Positions 1 to 9,825 of a stretch of DNA of 64,000 nucleotides are shown in pieces. The position numbers were made by a program, and so were the translations under genes. The DNA comes from Trichomonas vaginalis G3 (lineage: Eukaryota; Parabasalia; Trichomonadida; Trichomonadidae). Positions within the stretch are counted from its first letter, which is position 1; each line of letters begins with the position of its first letter. The notes below the pieces were generated by a model that saw only the letters and a list, made by a program, of their open reading frames with translations, was not told the origin of the DNA and did no database searches. The DNA lies in assembly GCF_026262505.1 (NCBI RefSeq), contig NC_067207.1, forward strand, positions 9,888,082 to 9,952,081, read 5' to 3'.

Positions 1-105
1 GAGTTTATACTGGCAGAACTTCTACTGGCAGAGTTTATACTGGCAGAACTTCTACTAGTAAAGTTTCTACTGGTAGAACTTCTACTGGCAGAATTTCTAC
101 TGGTT
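1..105. repeat. 15-bp minisatellite, seven units
   Basis: Seven back-to-back 15-bp units alternate between GAACTTCTACTGGCA and GAGTTTATACTGGCA types. The array probably continues to the left of the window. It lies at the outer end of the Polinton and could be its terminal or subterminal repeat, or a host minisatellite beside it. No inverted copy is visible near 20.5 kb. Confidence 0.85.
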
Positions 106-254
106 ATATATGGTGTCAATTTTTTAAAAAATTTTGAATTCAATGAGTTATATCAAAAATAAAATTCTTGAATAGAGTAAAAAAATTTAAATAATTTATT
201 TAAATATTTTCTTCTGACATTTTTGAATAATTTATTTTTTTAATTCGTAAGAAA

Positions 255-734
255 ATGAGTGGATCAAGATTCGTAACCGTCAATCAATTAATGGATGCTC
301 TTTCACCAATTCTTGAAAATGTTAAACAAGTAGATGTTTATTTCGATGATTATGTAGAAAGTTTATATTATAAAGGTAAACATAATATTAAACCCATTGC
401 TTTTGCATTTGATAATAAATTAATTGAAAATGCAAAAATTTGGGAATTAATTCCAGATATTGAATATATAACGAATATAACTAATAAATGGTTCAAACGA
501 ATTCCAACCACAAAGGTTCTTTGTAAATTAATGATCAAAACCGAGGCCAAAGAATTTCATGAATTTACATATCATCCAAATAAAGTTTCAGAACTAGAAA
601 ATGAAAAACTTCAGAAAAAATTAAACGATAGACTTTCAAATGATCGTATTGAAAAAATAAATAAACTAGCAGAAGTTGCATTTAATAATGAAATATTTGA
701 TGAATATAACCTTGAACTCAGTGATGGGCTTTAA
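255..734 (+). CDS. Polinton protein of unknown function (159 aa)
   Basis: A 159-residue product starting MSGSRFVTVNQLMDALSPIL. I do not recognise a family. The second half is charged and helical, and there is no membrane segment or signal peptide. It is the first gene of the rightward block that leads into the capsid genes, so a virion or assembly role is possible but unproven. The upstream sequence is T-rich and ends in CGTAAGAAAATG, close to the leader of the 87-residue gene on the other strand at 14,117, which supports this start. Confidence 0.6.
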   Translation: MSGSRFVTVNQLMDALSPILENVKQVDVYFDDYVESLYYKGKHNIKPIAFAFDNKLIENAKIWELIPDIEYITNITNKWFKRIPTTKVLCKLMIKTEAKEFHEFTYHPNKVSELENEKLQKKLNDRLSNDRIEKINKLAEVAFNNEIFDEYNLELSDGL

Positions 735-787
735 GGACCCGGGCTCAACGAGTCATGATTTATGAAATCAATAATTTGATTCTTTCT

Positions 788-1101
788 TCAATTTTCTATT
801 CTTTTTGTTAAATCATCTATTTTCATTAATGAGGTGATTCTTGATTGAGGAATAGATTTCAAACTAACCACTCCTTTTATTTTTGAAATTTTGAATCCAT
901 CAACTTTAAACATTTTATTCAATTTACATGTTGTCAATTCTTCAAATAATTTTTTATTTAGCATAATAGTCATTAAATTCTTCAACAGATGAAAAAATTT
1001 TTATTTCAGTAATTGGTTTAACAACGTTTATTTTTTGTTGAACATTTTCACTTTCATTTATTTCTTCCTCCTCTGTTTCATTTATTTTTAAAATTGGTTT
1101 C
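788..1101 (-). pseudogene. Small Polinton gene, unknown, broken
   Basis: A leftward coding stretch with a Glu-rich, hydrophilic beginning (MKPILKINETEEEE) and a basic second part. No family was recognised. It faces the gene at 255-734. It looks broken, and belongs to the Polinton by position and base composition. Confidence 0.4.
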
Positions 1102-1169
1102 ATTTATCATTAAATAAAAATTAGAATATAAGTGATGAAATATATTTTTTAATTAATATTAAATCAGAA

Positions 1170-1448
1170 ATGGCGGCAGGATTCTTTAAAAAATTATGGG
1201 ATGGAATTAAGAAAGCTGCGGGTTGGGTTCATCAAAAGATTATTAAACCCATTGCAAACTTTTTGGCACCAGTAGCGAAAACGGCAGGAACTATCATAGG
1301 TGGAGTATTAGGTACTAAAGCAGGTAATCCGGCGATGGGAGCACAAGCAGGTAACGCAGTTGGTGGAATTGCTGAAGGAATACTTAATAAAATAGGGGTA
1401 GATAGTGGAAAAATAAATAAATATTATTTTTATCTTAGTATCGGTTGA
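1170..1448 (+). CDS. Amphipathic pVI/pX-like capsid accessory candidate (92 aa)
   Basis: The product opens with MAAGFFKKLWDGIKKAAGWV, a cationic amphipathic helix with Phe and Trp on one face, and continues into a Gly/Ala-rich stretch around residues 45-75. Small proteins of this build in adenoviruses and related elements are membrane-active minor capsid proteins, and the position just before the capsid gene fits. That comparison rests on composition and context only, not on a visible conserved domain. A paralogue with the same first seven residues lies just downstream on the opposite strand. The leader ends in AAATCAGAAATG. Confidence 0.5.
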   Translation: MAAGFFKKLWDGIKKAAGWVHQKIIKPIANFLAPVAKTAGTIIGGVLGTKAGNPAMGAQAGNAVGGIAEGILNKIGVDSGKINKYYFYLSIG

Positions 1449-1472
1449 AGTCTTTGATAAACTTTTTCTCCT

Positions 1473-1643
1473 TTATTTAATATTTCTCTTATTGGGGCAG
1501 CTTTTGGTTATTGATTCAGCAACGTCACTAATTGCTTCTTTATTCTTAAATATCCAATTTGCTCCTTTCTTCATTGTTTCCCAAACTTTATGCGCTCCTC
1601 TTTTTACTTTATCCCACATTTCTTTAAAGAATCCTGCAGCCAT
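1473..1643 (-). CDS. Convergent paralogue of the amphipathic capsid accessory candidate (56 aa)
   Basis: On the minus strand, ATG at 1643 opens MAAGFFKEMWDKVKRGAHKV, which matches the start of the gene at 1170 (MAAGFFKKLWDGIKKA) in most positions, including the Phe-Phe-Lys and Trp-Asp pairs. The two genes point at each other with 24 bases between their ends. Upstream of the ATG the sequence is T/A-rich. The function, if any, would be as for its partner. It lacks the Gly/Ala-rich tail seen there. Confidence 0.5.
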   Translation of the reverse strand: MAAGFFKEMWDKVKRGAHKVWETMKKGANWIFKNKEAISDVAESITKSCPNKRNIK

Positions 1644-1711
1644 AGTTGATTATTTCATTAAAATTAAAAATTCATTTTCATCTTTTAATTTTGATTTTTT
1701 ATTTATAATAA

Positions 1712-3350
1712 ATGACGACTAACTATTTGGTGCCAAACACTAAACCGATTAATGGAAATGTGTTTCATTCATTCGAAAAGATAAATGAAATATTCGCAAA
1801 GAATGACGGTAGAAGATATTATAGAGAACTTGAAAGTTCATGCTATGACTCTGATGCTCCATATTTTGATGATAAACAAACTCATTTAAGAATTACAAAT
1901 CCGGCTCATGATGTGAACCAATTAGGTGACACATATATTAAACGCAAAGTTAAAGCAACTCTAGTTTCAAATAAAGCTTTCACATGTGATGCCGCTTTTA
2001 AATGCATGCGTTTATTCGTTGGTTACAAATCATCAAATCAAAGCTTTAAACAATTAGAAGTAGAAACCGAAAGAGGTGATGCCGGTTATCTTCAGATGGA
2101 TTGCGCCCGTGAATCTTTCGCATTTGCAACATATAAACCAAAATCAGAAAGGAAAGTTAAAAAGTTTGTTCATTCGTTATATAATAATGTTCAAAAATAT
2201 GATAACTCAGTATGTGGTAAATATATTGACCCTTCAGAAGTTTTCAAGAAGCAAATGAAGAAGTTGATGTCACTTTTGATATGATTATTCCGGTAAATGA
2301 TTTGTTAGCATTTCAGGCGTTCGATGATTATCCTAAATCATTTGGTGATATCATTCTTAAATATTATGTTTTCAGGGATACTTTAGTATTTTGTCAGGTT
2401 GACCCGTTAAGAGTTGCTGATTTACAAAATTACGTTTATGAAAAGATAACTGATGAAAATTATGAAAAGATTATGAATCATGTTTATAAATATGATCGCA
2501 AATTCCAACAAATCGGACTTCCTACCAAATTAATTACAGCTTAGCCGCTACATCTGCTGACGCAACAGTTGATGACGTTATTATTTCATGCACAAAGATG
2601 GAAGTTTTAGAGGATAAATGCATTACACCAGGATACGGTTTAATTGAAGAATCAGTTAAAGCAATACCACGTTTATTCAGTAAGGAAGATCCATTCATGA
2701 TTCCAGCTCAACATATTGACGTTCGTTCACTAAATGGAGGTTGCATCACTCCTGAAGGTATTAGCTCAGATTTCTCATACGCTCTTCATAATGTTACAGA
2801 TGTTGTGTTAACATTTCCGAAGAATGCAATGCAAAGAACAGTTTTAGAAAATCCAATGCTTCGAGGTCTTCAGGTCACTATAGATTCCAGAAACTTCCCC
2901 GATCAAGCGATGACCACAGTGGGTGACATATTCTTTACACGTATGCTTCAAGCTTCTGATTTAGATGGAGTGAATGAATGCACGGAAGAATACGAGGACT
3001 CATTAACTAGACCACTGAATGCAGATGATGGCACGCCATTAGCTAGAACATGGAAAGACCAAACTTCATTCTTATGCACTATTCCAGTTCAACGTGATGG
3101 AGCGGGTATATTCTTTGATGGATTAGAAACTTTCAACTCACAAGTTACAGTACAAGTGAAAGCTTATCCAATCATTCAGGGTGAAAATGACACTTACTGT
3201 TCAAAGGTGACAAATCCTCCTCAGGTTTGGTTTACTAGGACTACATATTGGACATGGACACCGGATGAAGGTTTGAAATATCATCCAACAGGTACACCAC
3301 CACAGTATAGAAGTTCATATGATGAAATATTGATGAATAGAAATGTTTAA
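1712..3350 (+). pseudogene. Major capsid protein candidate, broken
   Basis: About 1.6 kb of rightward coding sequence, placed between the amphipathic peptides and the packaging ATPase where Polintons keep their major capsid gene. The total length of roughly 540 codons fits a double jelly-roll capsid protein. The downstream part is rich in short beta-type stretches with Pro, Gly and aromatic residues, as expected for such folds. I see no short diagnostic motif, so the call rests on position, length and texture. The gene is broken, with two or so breaks. The leader ends in TTTATAATAAATG, the usual element signal. Confidence 0.5.
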
Positions 3351-3374
3351 AATTATAAATTTATTTTTGATTAA

Positions 3375-4202
3375 ATGGATTTAAATTCATCCACCCCTTA
3401 TGAAGAATTAGCAGGAGTATATAATACATACGTAGATGATATGATTAATGAAGCATTGAGTGATAATAGAAATGCTCTATCTAAGGAAAAATTAATGAAA
3501 ATTCCATATTCTGAATGTTACTTAAATTCAATCACTGCAGCAATTGGTAAACAAAATAAAGGTAAAACATTAACGATATTAAAACAAATTATCATTATTG
3601 CTAACACTTCCCCCTATTCACATGTGTTAATTTATATCAACCGTTCAGGTTCACCTTCAGATGATACATTTGAATCTTTAAAGCATTTAATCAAAATTCC
3701 AATTATTTATTTATCACAAGAAGAAGCAGAAGATTATTTAAAAAACTTTTTAATGTATAAAGAATTATATAATACAATCAAGAAGCAAGGATTAGAGGAT
3801 AAAATTATTGATAAACAACGGGATGAATTATTTGAAACACTTTCTATTTCAAATTTTGATAAAGAATTTTTGCATTCACTAATTTTTCTAGATGATGCCG
3901 TGAAATCAAAACTAATAACAAATGAGAAATCATATTTTAATCAGTTATTAACTCAATGTCGACATATTCAATGTTCATTCTTTATGGCTGTTCAATACTT
4001 TAAAGCATTAAGCACAAACATTAAATCAAACCTGTCCACCCTTTTCATTTTCAGTGGTTTTAGTCGTCAACAGTTGAACGTTATGCTTTATCAAGTGAAT
4101 TTACCAATGAGCATTAATGAACTTTACACACAATATCAGCAATTAGGAGAACATGGAAAAATAATAGTTGATTTAAATAAAGGAAGTGTTAAATTTGATT
4201 AA
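3375..4202 (+). CDS. FtsK/HerA-type genome-packaging ATPase
   Basis: A 275-residue P-loop ATPase. The Walker A motif GKQNKGKT sits near residue 58 and is followed by a hydrophobic helix; the Walker B motif LIFLDDA is near residue 170. A later Gln/Asn-rich segment (SFFMAVQYF) matches the sensor strand of this family. In Polintons and related viruses this enzyme pumps the DNA into the capsid. The gene lies directly downstream of the capsid candidate, 24 bases after its end, and looks whole. The alternative, a poxvirus A32-like ATPase, is the same functional group. Confidence 0.85.
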   Translation: MDLNSSTPYEELAGVYNTYVDDMINEALSDNRNALSKEKLMKIPYSECYLNSITAAIGKQNKGKTLTILKQIIIIANTSPYSHVLIYINRSGSPSDDTFESLKHLIKIPIIYLSQEEAEDYLKNFLMYKELYNTIKKQGLEDKIIDKQRDELFETLSISNFDKEFLHSLIFLDDAVKSKLITNEKSYFNQLLTQCRHIQCSFFMAVQYFKALSTNIKSNLSTLFIFSGFSRQQLNVMLYQVNLPMSINELYTQYQQLGEHGKIIVDLNKGSVKFD

Positions 4203-4242
4203 CTTTTTATAATTAATTTTTATTTTTTATTTATAATTAAAC

Positions 4243-5190
4243 ATGACAGAAATAGCAAATTTTCTACAGGTTCCATTAAAACAAGGAACAAACAAAAAGG
4301 GTGCATATAATAGAACTATGAAAGTTCCTGATGGAATGAAAGAATTAGTTCATATTGTTGCTGGTCTTCAAAAGATGTTAAACAAATGAGAAACGTTTTA
4401 ACATTACCAGAAGCTCAAGCATATGCCAAACGTCATGGACCAAATTGGGAAGCACATGAAGCAGACATTACAGGACCAAATGGAAAACCTGATGGTATAA
4501 ATGAAGTCTTTGTTACTGATGGTCAAGGTAATATTAAAGTCATAAATGGTTATAAATTAACTATATCTGATTATCCTAAACGTAAAGCATATAATGAACG
4601 TTATCCTATGCAATTTGATGAAAATGGAAAAGCTGTTAAACAATACATTGGAGAAGGTGAAAATGGTCCAATTAATTCATACTGTCATAATCCATATTCT
4701 TATTTCAATGAAGAATTAAATGCTATTGAAGAGGGACCGGATGGATTACCACGATATTCTAACCAGTTTGATGGTCAATATGCAAATATTAGACCCGAAA
4801 TTCAGCTAAGAAATTCTTTAAAGTTGCTTTATTCGATCCAGTGTTCAATGAACAGAAAGAAGCAATGAAAGCAGAATTTAAACCAATTCAAGTGGCAAGA
4901 ATTTCTTCATCTTCACTTTCAGAAGCGTTCAAGGAATTGATAAAGAAACCACTTTATTCTCAACAAGGTTATAACTTTGATTTAATTAAAGAAAGTGATA
5001 GACGTAAATTAGAAAAATCAGATGGTTTTAAGAATGCATGTAATGAAATGATTAAAGATATTGTAAATGATAAAATAAGACTGGAAGAAACTCAAAGCAA
5101 TATCAATAACATAATTGGTGCAGTTACAAAGAAAGTATAAGCAAACAAGGATGAACCTTGGGATATTACCGTAACAACTAAATAAAACTT
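4243..5190 (+). pseudogene. Polinton protein of unknown function, broken
   Basis: Coding sequence continues from an ATG at 4243 ([15 protein letters not shown]) through a Gly/Asn/Pro-rich middle (GPNGKPDGINEVFVTDGQGN) to a charged helical end. No family was recognised. Its place after the ATPase and the length of about 300 codons suggest a virion protein, but this is only context. It is broken, with about two breaks. Confidence 0.4.
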
Positions 5191-5224
5191 TAAATATATT
5201 TTTCTTTTTTTTATTCAATTATAA

Positions 5225-5831
5225 ATGAGAAGACGTTTCACAAGTCAAAAGAACACAAACGCAAAAGCAGAGATTACGGTTGGTTATAACGTAAATGATG
5301 ATAAATCACGAATTATTCAAAATGTTAAAGTTAATGTTAGCCCTGAATTAACAAGGTCAGCAACTCAACCAAATTTATTAACTCGTGACTTACCGAAAAG
5401 GAGGAGCAAAATAAAGAAGATGAAGACCCAATCATTTTATCTGAACCTGGTAAAGAACCTGTTGAAATTCCCACTTATCCAACATACCCCCCACCTCTTT
5501 CATCAAACATCGAGAACCCATATAAAATAGACATTAATTCTGAATTAATGAAAATTTACCGTGATATAATAATTATAATTATGATTCAATAATAAATTTA
5601 ATTGACCAATCTGGTTTAATTATTTTACCTTATGAATCATTAATTCACATTATCGCCATTCTTTGTGATGTTCAAGATTCAGACGTTAAGATTCAATTTT
5701 TCATAGATGATGAGGTTTCATGCTGCGGAACAGTTGCAAAAATAAATCCTATAAAGGATATTAGCACAATTAAGATATCAAAGAATGGAACAACAACTGA
5801 ACTACATTTAACTTATAATAATATACAATAA
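5225..5831 (+). pseudogene. Polinton protein of unknown function, broken
   Basis: It begins MRRRFTSQKNTNAKAEITVG, a basic start, has a Pro-rich middle, and ends in a beta-type stretch that could be a small jelly-roll or penton-like domain. No motif proves this. The leader ends in TCAATTATAAATG, the element's usual signal. It appears broken once or twice. Confidence 0.35.
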
Positions 5832-5929
5832 AATAGTTGATGAATATAAAATATCACTTGAAAAATTCTTTGTTAAGGCTATTTAATATTCAAGCATTAA
5901 CATTATTGAATAATAATCCTTTGAATCAA

Positions 5930-6362
5930 TAATCAATAATAATTGACCTTTCACCAGTTTCTATCGTTTGTTTTATTTCTTTTTGTTTCCCACTATCTGG
6001 ATCGGTCATTGTAATTGTTTTTGTTATAGTATCAGCTTTATCTTTAACTTCAATCTTTTTCCATCGGGATATTTAAACCAAAATTCCAAAAATTCGATAT
6101 TGTCAATCTGTTCATATTTTAATCTATCAATTGCATTTTTAATACTATCTGAAAATCTTATGAAATGGTCATTATATGGGTTTGATTGAACTAAATTTGA
6201 ATGAAGTGAAATATAACCTGTTGATGAATATGACATTGACTCGTATTTTCTGAAAACACTAAAATTTATAACATGAATGAATTTCTTATTCGTTGAATTT
6301 ATGAATTCTTGAGGTAATCTTATTCTAGTTTTATTTATCACTGGAAAATAACGCTTTACCAT
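5930..6362 (-). pseudogene. Polinton structural-protein candidate, probably broken
   Basis: A leftward coding stretch whose clearest part runs from MVKRYFPVINKTRIRLPQEF to a YPDGKRLKLK end. It contains the string ISLHSNLV, and a similar FILHSKDL string occurs in the rightward gene at 6400-7090, so the two may be related. The function is unknown; a minor capsid or vertex protein is a guess from context. Confidence 0.35.
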
Positions 6363-6399
6363 ATTTTTAATCGTAATAAAAATGTCAATTACAATATTA

Positions 6400-7090
6400 T
6401 TTCAATAATAGTTGTGAATTAAATTTAACAGTTAGTGGAATTTATAATGTTACTCTCGTTTCTGTGAGTGGTAAATTTAATCCCATTTCTTTTAGACCCT
6501 TCAGATTATATATCATTTATTAAAGATGACCATGAAAAAACGTATGATATGTATATAAATAATGTGATCGCGAAATGGGATATTAACATGATTTTAAGTT
6601 ATTTAAATGAATCATTTATCGTATGGTATGAAGGAAATTTTAAATCAAAACCTGATAAACTTTTTGAACTTGATGAAATAAATAACCTTGTTAAATTTCC
6701 GCTGAAATTAAATTTTGTACTCCTCATTTTCGTTCATTGTTGGGGATATTAAATTTTGAAAAAGATGTTGGGGATGTTTTGTATTCTGACACTGGTTCCA
6801 ATTTCATTTTAATCAAATGTGATAAAGTTAATACCCCAATGAGATTTTCACATCAAACATTAGACCCTAACTCTTACCCATCAATACAAAACATTTTATC
6901 CATCAACTTAAACACATTTTCTTTATCATATCCGTTTCAATTATCCGGGAATTCATTTATTCTTCATTCAAAAGATTTATCAAATATTAAATTTAGAATA
7001 ACTGACCTATTTGATTGTGATTTAGAATTCATGAATGAAATATTATGGCAATTTCAAATAGAAAAAATAGCTGATGAGATAACAGATTAA
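6400..7090 (+). pseudogene. Polinton structural-protein candidate, broken
   Basis: Rightward coding sequence of about 690 bases with a beta-rich texture and a C-terminal part containing GNSFILHSKDLSNIKFRI. It lies just before the fibre gene and shows a faint likeness to the leftward gene beside it. No family was named with confidence. It appears broken. Confidence 0.35.
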
Positions 7091-7110
7091 ATATTTTTAA
7101 ATCATAATAA

Positions 7111-8265
7111 ATGATTAAACAACAGCAACCACAGCAACTTAAGGCACAAAGCACCCAGGTCCTTCAGACCATTACATACGCCATATATGCATATAATTCA
7201 AAGACGGCAGAACAAACGCAAAGGTTGAAATATGGAGATTTGGAGATAGTATTGAAAAATGAACATTTCGAATTCGTTTGCAAAGGTGGTGCAGTGATAT
7301 CAAATATAAAAGAAATTTTATTTATGAATTCAAAAATTAAAGGAATAACGGATGATATAACATCAATTCCACCAGAAGAACAAAGATATTACGCATTAAA
7401 TGCATTTCCTAAAGTTTTGAAGATTGGAAGATTTAATTTAAATGAGGAATTCATAAAAGGTTTCCTAAATGACATAATGAAGAAAGCAGATAAGGAATAT
7501 GTGGCTAGTGAGTTAATGAAGAAAGCAGATAAGGAATATGTGGCTAGTGAGTTAATGAAGAAAGCAGATAAGGAATATGTCAACAGTGAGTTAGACCTTA
7601 AAGCGGATAAGGAATATGTGGCTAGTGAGTTAATGAAGAAGGCAGATAAGGAATATGTGGCTAGTGAGTTAATGAAGAAAGCAGATAAGGAATATGTTAA
7701 TGAAAAAGATAATGAAATTAAAGAAAGGGTTGAATGGTATCATGAATGGGCATCAAAGATTTTAAAAACTAAAGCTGATACAGGGTGGGTTTCAGGATGT
7801 TTAGACCTTAAAGCAGATAAGGAATATGTCAACAGTGAGTTAGAGAAGAAGGCAGATAATGAATATGTTAATGGAATATACCAAAGTTTGATAGGAACAA
7901 CTAAAAATATTGAAACTATTGTTGGTGACTTTTCTGTCAATGAAGAAAATAAATATTTTAGATGGCAGTTTGTACAGTCCTTAAGAAATGGTATGCGGTG
8001 TAAACTCATTCCGAAAAATAACAATGAAATGTATGTAAGCTATATAAAGAATGATGGTACACAAGTTAAAGTTCCATTAGACAACAACTGTTACTTAAAC
8101 TTATATGGAGACGAACAAAAGAAATATTTAAGAGTTTATGAAATGACAGATATGACATTGTCTAACCTAGCTCCAGCACCATATTATTATGACTATGGAG
8201 ATGACGTCAGAACACCACATGTAGATGAACAAAAGTTAACATTATATTTAGATTATTATAGATAA
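7111..8265 (+). CDS. Trimeric-fibre-like protein with 13-residue repeats
   Basis: A 384-residue protein in three parts. Residues 1-120 form a globular head starting with a Gln-rich stretch. Residues 124-250 hold eight or nine copies of a 13-residue unit, KADKEYVASELMK and variants, with hydrophobic residues spaced as in a coiled coil. The remainder is a Tyr-rich globular end. Repeats of this type are common in phage and virus tail fibres, where three chains wind together and carry a receptor-binding tip. This gene looks whole, has the leader CATAATAAATG, and is followed by a phage-type collar domain, so a host-attachment fibre is the most likely role. Confidence 0.65.
   Translation: MIKQQQPQQLKAQSTQVLQTITYAIYAYNSKTAEQTQRLKYGDLEIVLKNEHFEFVCKGGAVISNIKEILFMNSKIKGITDDITSIPPEEQRYYALNAFPKVLKIGRFNLNEEFIKGFLNDIMKKADKEYVASELMKKADKEYVASELMKKADKEYVNSELDLKADKEYVASELMKKADKEYVASELMKKADKEYVNEKDNEIKERVEWYHEWASKILKTKADTGWVSGCLDLKADKEYVNSELEKKADNEYVNGIYQSLIGTTKNIETIVGDFSVNEENKYFRWQFVQSLRNGMRCKLIPKNNNEMYVSYIKNDGTQVKVPLDNNCYLNLYGDEQKKYLRVYEMTDMTLSNLAPAPYYYDYGDDVRTPHVDEQKLTLYLDYYR
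7480..7698 (+). repeat. In-frame 39-bp repeats in the fibre gene
   Basis: Six near-identical 39-bp units encode the KADKEYV...SEL repeat of the fibre shaft, and one or two more diverged units lie near 7801-7870. The high DNA-level identity between neighbours points to recent unequal exchange, so shaft length probably varies between copies. Confidence 0.85.
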
Positions 8266-8459
8266 AAAGATATAATGCAATAAAAAACGAGAATAGTATA
8301 TTATTATACGGATGACAAAAATAAATATTATAGTCAAGATTTTACCTACCCTGAAAACATAAGATTATATTATAAAAAATATTCCGACACAAACCAGAAG
8401 AAACCTGAAATAGTTGCACTATATTTAAGTTCAAAATAGACAATCCTATATTATCTCAT

Positions 8460-8894
8460 ATGTTTGATTTAATGAACCCAGTAGGTTCTATTTATACGTC
8501 TATGGATGCAAGAGGTCCTCAAGTAATGTTTGGTGTTGGTGCATGGGAACAAATAGTCGACAGGTTTTTGTATTGTGCAAACTCTTCAAAGGAAATGGGT
8601 GGAAGTAAAACGATTACAGGTGAAAATTTACCTGCACACAGTCACTACATAGATTTAAGTACATCTCAAGCGGGTTGGCATAAGCATAGATATTGGGATT
8701 GGTCAGGAATGACAAAAGGTAAAGGATATGATGTTAAAGACGACGTTAAGTTTGCTATAAATTGTTACTGGGATGACACTCAGGGAGAAGGAAACCATAC
8801 ACATTTCGTTTCAGGATATACACAAACAACGGGACAAAGTAAAGACTACATGCCACCTTACATGACAGTTTACGCATGGTATAGAGTTCAATGA
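8460..8894 (+). CDS. Phage-type tail-collar domain
   Basis: The 144-residue reading frame begins MFDLMNPVGSIYTSMDARGP and contains GVGAWEQIVDRFLYC, ENLPAHSHYIDLS, several paired His residues (WHKHRYW, NHTHFV) and the ending PPYMTVYAWYRVQ. This set is typical of the collar/Gp10 C-terminal type domains at the tips of bacteriophage fibres: the PVGSI start, the LPAHSH motif and the PPY...W end. Coding sequence upstream (8,280-8,440) appears to belong with it. It sits directly behind the fibre shaft gene, so the two probably form one receptor-binding device. An origin in bacteriophage or in bacterial prey DNA is an inference. Confidence 0.75.
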   Translation: MFDLMNPVGSIYTSMDARGPQVMFGVGAWEQIVDRFLYCANSSKEMGGSKTITGENLPAHSHYIDLSTSQAGWHKHRYWDWSGMTKGKGYDVKDDVKFAINCYWDDTQGEGNHTHFVSGYTQTTGQSKDYMPPYMTVYAWYRVQ

Positions 8895-8972
8895 ACGCTC
8901 AATGTTTGTGAAACAAACTTTAGGAGCTCCAAAAGAGCGAACATCATAATTTAAATTTTTATTTTAGTATAA

Positions 8973-9149
8973 ATGAAGATTCTACCATATGGTGTTATCG
9001 GAAGAGATAAAGATGGAAACCCAATATTTGATCCAAAGTTAAAATTAAAGTTACTGACAAGACAACAACTTGAAAAGTTACTGAAACCAAAACAGGAAAA
9101 AAATGAGAAAGAAAAAAATTTAAATTATGTAATTTTATTTTTATCATAA
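8973..9149 (+). CDS. Small Polinton protein (58 aa), unknown
   Basis: ATG at 8973 opens MKILPYGVIGRDKDGNPIFD, followed by a Lys/Leu-rich helix. The leader ATTTTAGTATAAATG matches the element signal, which is the main reason for calling it a gene. No family was recognised. Its stop codon directly adjoins the ATG of the next small gene. Confidence 0.45.
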   Translation: MKILPYGVIGRDKDGNPIFDPKLKLKLLTRQQLEKLLKPKQEKNEKEKNLNYVILFLS

Positions 9150-9332
9150 ATGACAAAATTAATTAAGCCAACTATTTCTAAATTAATGATACCAATGAAA
9201 TCATTTCGTGGAGTAATTATCCCAGGTTCTTCACAATTAGTCAGGGCAGGTGATGTGACTCAAGGTGGAACATTTGCGAATCCATTCAAATTATTAACTA
9301 AAGATGAACTTAATAAAACGATGATAAAATAA
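9150..9332 (+). CDS. Small Polinton protein (60 aa), unknown
   Basis: MTKLIKPTISKLMIPMKSFR opens a 60-residue basic product with a short Gly-rich middle. The leader TTTTATTTTTATCATAAATG fits the element promoter pattern well. No domain was recognised. It is the last gene before the left inverted-repeat array. Confidence 0.45.
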   Translation: MTKLIKPTISKLMIPMKSFRGVIIPGSSQLVRAGDVTQGGTFANPFKLLTKDELNKTMIK

Positions 9333-9353
9333 CTGATAACAAAATTTTATTTC

Positions 9354-9784
9354 ACTGCTACTCGGTAATTTAACTTCTCTGAAAAATAGTGACAACATGA
9401 CATTTTGACAACATAGTGGGATTAATGAGGAAGGCATTTATTCATTATTTTTGAAGAACTGAAGGTGTCACTATGTCACTATGTGTCACTCGGTAATTTA
9501 ACTTCTCTGAAAAATAGTGACAACATGACATTTTGACAACAACATAGGAGGATGGCAATAATGAATTATTTTTGAAGAACTGAAGGTGTCACTATGTCAC
9601 TATGTTGACGACATGACATTATGTCAACAACACGAGAGGAAGGCATTTATTCATTATTTTTGAAGAACTGAAGGTGTCACTATGTCACTATGTGTCACTC
9701 GGTAATTTAACTTCTCTGAAAAATAGTGACAACATGACATTTTGACAACATAGTGGGATTAATGAGGAAGGCAAAAATAAAGTT
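9354..9784 (+). repeat. Left repeat array flanking the primase-helicase gene
   Basis: Three copies of a unit beginning CGGTAATTTAACTTCTCTGA start at 9363, 9491 and 9700. Each holds many short GTGACA/TGTCAC words (for example TGTCACTATGTCACTATGTG). The spacing of 128 and 209 bases shows a composite unit. The inner end reads GGGATTAATGAGGAAGGCAA and stops about 40 bases before the helicase ATG. The array has an inverted partner at 12,240-12,838. It may be an origin with iteron-like words, a promoter array, or the end of a nested element. Confidence 0.9.
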
Positions 9785-9789
9785 AGTTT

Positions 9790-9825
9790 TAAAATTATTT
9801 TTATTTTTTTATTCCTATATAAATG
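9790..9825 (+). promoter_or_regulatory. Element-type promoter of the primase-helicase gene
   Basis: A T-rich tract (ATTTTTATTTTTTTATTCC) is followed by TATATAAATG. The same layout, T-rich tract then TAAATG or TAAGAAATG, precedes most Polinton genes in the window (for example at 1712, 5225, 7111, 8973, 9150 and, on the minus strand, 15,699 and 19,255). It differs from the TCA-type initiator of the host genes. Confidence 0.55.

Noticed and set aside
7389-8024. Minus-strand reading frames rich in TYSLSAFF
   Set aside because: They are the complement of the KADKEYV repeats of the fibre gene and do not carry their own start signal.
9354-9784. A CRISPR array
   Set aside because: The repeats are long, composite and unevenly spaced without unique spacers, and this is a eukaryotic virus-like element.
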